64,000 bases of DNA from Thalassococcus_A lentus (GTDB taxonomy: Bacteria > Pseudomonadota > Alphaproteobacteria > Rhodobacterales > Rhodobacteraceae). The notes below the pieces were generated by a model that saw only the letters and a list, made by a program, of their open reading frames with translations, was not told where the DNA came from and searched no databases. The stretch spans positions 1-64,000 of the forward strand of contig NZ_JAQIOY010000008.1 of the NCBI RefSeq assembly GCF_028023555.1, written 5' to 3'. This document shows, piece after piece, positions 62,444 to 64,000 of this stretch. Each line of letters begins with the position of its first letter. Positions within the stretch are counted from its first letter, which is position 1. The translations under genes and the position numbers were made by a program.

Positions 62444-63998
62444 CTATTGACCGCCGATCAGGATGCGGTCGAGCACCGGCATCACCAAATTCGCCCGCGC
62501 TTGCTGCGGCACAAGTGTTGGAACCATGGCCCGTATGTCGTCGGGCGCGCTTAGCCGCTGAGACTTCAGGTTGGCGATGACGCCGATCAGGTCGTTGGTG
62601 GGGCACTGGCCTTCGAGATATTCCCAAACTGTTCCGCTGGTTGTGACGCGCGGCGTCAGACCACATCGGTGTTCCGGTGGGGCATCACGCCAAAACAGCG
62701 TCATCATATCTGCCAGCGCTGAACTGTCGTTCGAGAAGTAGTTGTGGGCCAACATGTCCTCGCCAAGGGTGCTCATGTCGATGCTGTCAAAGTGATTGTC
62801 CGCCAAAAGAACATCGCCTCCCAGCCCGGCGCGTGGGGCCGATCCATGCAGTTTGCGCGAAGAAACCAGCGCCCAGTCTTTGGAAGATGCGTATAGTGTC
62901 ATGCGCTTTGCCAATGGGCGGAACACGCGTGCCATGGCCGCGAAAAGCTGCGCATCCACATCTGGCGCTGCAAACATAACCTGTCCAAACACCGGATCGT
63001 CCTGCGGCTGCACACGCCGTTCCAGCGCCATGATCTCCAACGCATCCGTCAGGGCCCGATTGCCCATGGAATGCGCGATAATGTGAATGGTTTCCGCACC
63101 GGATTTAGCGACAAGGTCTTCCAGGAAGACAGCGAGACGCCGGCCTGACAGACGAACGACGGCTGCATCAGCGATGTAACCAACGGTCGTGTTTCGCGAT
63201 GGCCAGGAGAACAGCACAGGCACAGCGGCGCTGCCCATGTCATAGGCCAATTGCGCGGCGCGCTGGGCGGCATACTCAAAGTCATGGTTGAAGCCATGGA
63301 TGTAGACAAACATGTCGCGACCGGCGTCTTCACGGAATTCGCCCTGCAAGCGACCAAAGAAGGACCCGTCGTCCAACGGTTCAATCTTTTGCAACAGAAC
63401 GTGGCGCGAGGCATTGCGGCGGAAATCCAGCCTCCAGACCGACGGGCGTTCGACTGTGCCCGGCACATGCGTGTTCGGAATGGTCACGGTCGCAATGCCG
63501 AGTTCCAGTTTTTTACCGCGACGGCCGCTGTAGAATTCTGTCGGATCCTGCCGACCACTGCGCGCGCGATCGGTTGCATAGTAGACGTCAACCTCGGCAA
63601 AGCCACCGTCTTCGGACTTGCCTGAAAATTCAAAGCTGGGCGTTTCCAATTCTTCCAGTGCGGCGCGGGCCGCATCGGCCATTTCTGTCTCGCCTTCCAA
63701 CTCCGCCAGCCTTTGCAGTGAGGCGTAGAGCCTTTGCATCGCCGCGCCATCGCGTCCGGTTTCGGCCTCGGCGGCGATGGCGGCCTCAATCGTCTGCCGG
63801 GCCGCCGTGACCGATCCGATTTGCTCAAACAAGATAGCAGCCTGTTCGTAGGCTGGCACCGGATCGTCCCGCACGTCGGCGCGCGCAAACAGGCGCGTGC
63901 GTCCGACATGCGCCCAGACTTTTGCGGCGTCTTCCAGCTGACCTGTTTGTTCAAGTAGCGCTGCCCGCAGTTCCAGCAGGTCCAACAGAATGCGCACA
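62444..63998 (-). CDS. DUF900 alpha/beta hydrolase with N-terminal helical repeats (partial)
   Basis: The gene runs off the right edge; about 517 residues are visible and the GTG at 63997 looks internal. The first 130 visible residues are TPR-like helices (GQLEDAAKVWAHVGRTRLF; YEQAAILFEQIGSVTAARQTIEAA). A DUF900 hydrolase follows: DVYYATDRAR, VYIHGFNHDFEYAAQRAAQL (oxyanion region), and the nucleophile Ser in IIAHSMGNRAL. Similar proteins are often exported, but the N-terminus here is missing. It is convergent with the carboxypeptidase. The substrate is probably a lipid or ester and is unknown. Confidence 0.83.
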   Translation of the reverse strand, partial: VRILLDLLELRAALLEQTGQLEDAAKVWAHVGRTRLFARADVRDDPVPAYEQAAILFEQIGSVTAARQTIEAAIAAEAETGRDGAAMQRLYASLQRLAELEGETEMADAARAALEELETPSFEFSGKSEDGGFAEVDVYYATDRARSGRQDPTEFYSGRRGKKLELGIATVTIPNTHVPGTVERPSVWRLDFRRNASRHVLLQKIEPLDDGSFFGRLQGEFREDAGRDMFVYIHGFNHDFEYAAQRAAQLAYDMGSAAVPVLFSWPSRNTTVGYIADAAVVRLSGRRLAVFLEDLVAKSGAETIHIIAHSMGNRALTDALEIMALERRVQPQDDPVFGQVMFAAPDVDAQLFAAMARVFRPLAKRMTLYASSKDWALVSSRKLHGSAPRAGLGGDVLLADNHFDSIDMSTLGEDMLAHNYFSNDSSALADMMTLFWRDAPPEHRCGLTPRVTTSGTVWEYLEGQCPTNDLIGVIANLKSQRLSAPDDIRAMVPTLVPQQARANLVMPVLDRILIGGQ

Positions 63999-64000
63999 TC

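Noticed and set aside
1..64000. tRNA or rRNA genes
   Set aside because: No cloverleaf-like segments with conserved T-arm bases or rRNA cores were noticed on reading. This is not a substitute for a covariance-model scan.

Overview
The window looks like a chromosome segment of a marine alphaproteobacterium of the Roseobacter group (Rhodobacteraceae). The support is the gene families present (TRAP transporters, MttB-family methyltransferase, EutC-like cyclodeaminase, a TelA/XpaC/SPFH stress cluster, DacF-SPOR, DUF2927 and DUF900 proteins), GC-rich codon use and dense, often 4-bp-overlapping gene pairs. No rRNA, tRNA, CRISPR or replication origin was recognised.

Positions 1-11,250 are accessory. 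The left edge holds the 5' end of an IS3-family element. A type I restriction-modification operon follows (hsdR-hsdM-hsdS). Three further genes run on the same strand: an HNH-like protein translationally coupled to hsdS, a DUF6998/PD-(D/E)XK-like protein, and a protein joining a possible EVE/PUA-like N-terminus to a GIY-YIG-like C-terminus. A small unknown protein, a decayed-looking spacer and a secreted trypsin-like protease complete this part.

Positions 11,500-25,540 hold a catabolic block: a GntR/FCD regulator, a DapA-family aldolase, an aldehyde dehydrogenase and a DAO-family oxidase, facing an MttB-family methyltransferase and an AroE-like dehydrogenase. Next to it is a biosynthetic-looking block of three sulfotransferase domains. 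One of these is fused to an NRPS-type adenylation domain, a carrier domain and an unknown C-terminal domain. A EutC-like cyclodeaminase follows.

Positions 25,680-36,860 hold a Nudix hydrolase, a di-haem peroxidase back-to-back with a Sel1 protein, an orphan HlyD-like adaptor, and a complete sulfonate-type catabolic operon. That operon encodes an LLM flavin monooxygenase, an aldo/keto reductase, a flavin reductase and TRAP DctQ-DctM-DctP. It is divergent from a GntR/UTRA regulator and a Gfo/Idh/MocA protein. The enzyme set matches the oxygenolytic sulfoquinovose (SMO) route except that the importer is a TRAP system.

Positions 37,060-45,660 hold a large Ig-repeat adhesin with its own type I secretion system (TolC, a LapB-like ABC protein and HlyD). 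Positions 45,680-54,490 hold dtd-pfkB and a Zn-ribbon/SPFH-GYF/DUF2927/TelA/XpaC membrane-stress cluster with two small membrane proteins. Positions 54,560-64,000 are mostly housekeeping: rluB, tadA, rluE, hemF, an SDR, an RsmC-like methyltransferase, clpS, a HAD phosphatase, a DacF-SPOR carboxypeptidase, and a DUF900 alpha/beta hydrolase cut by the window edge.
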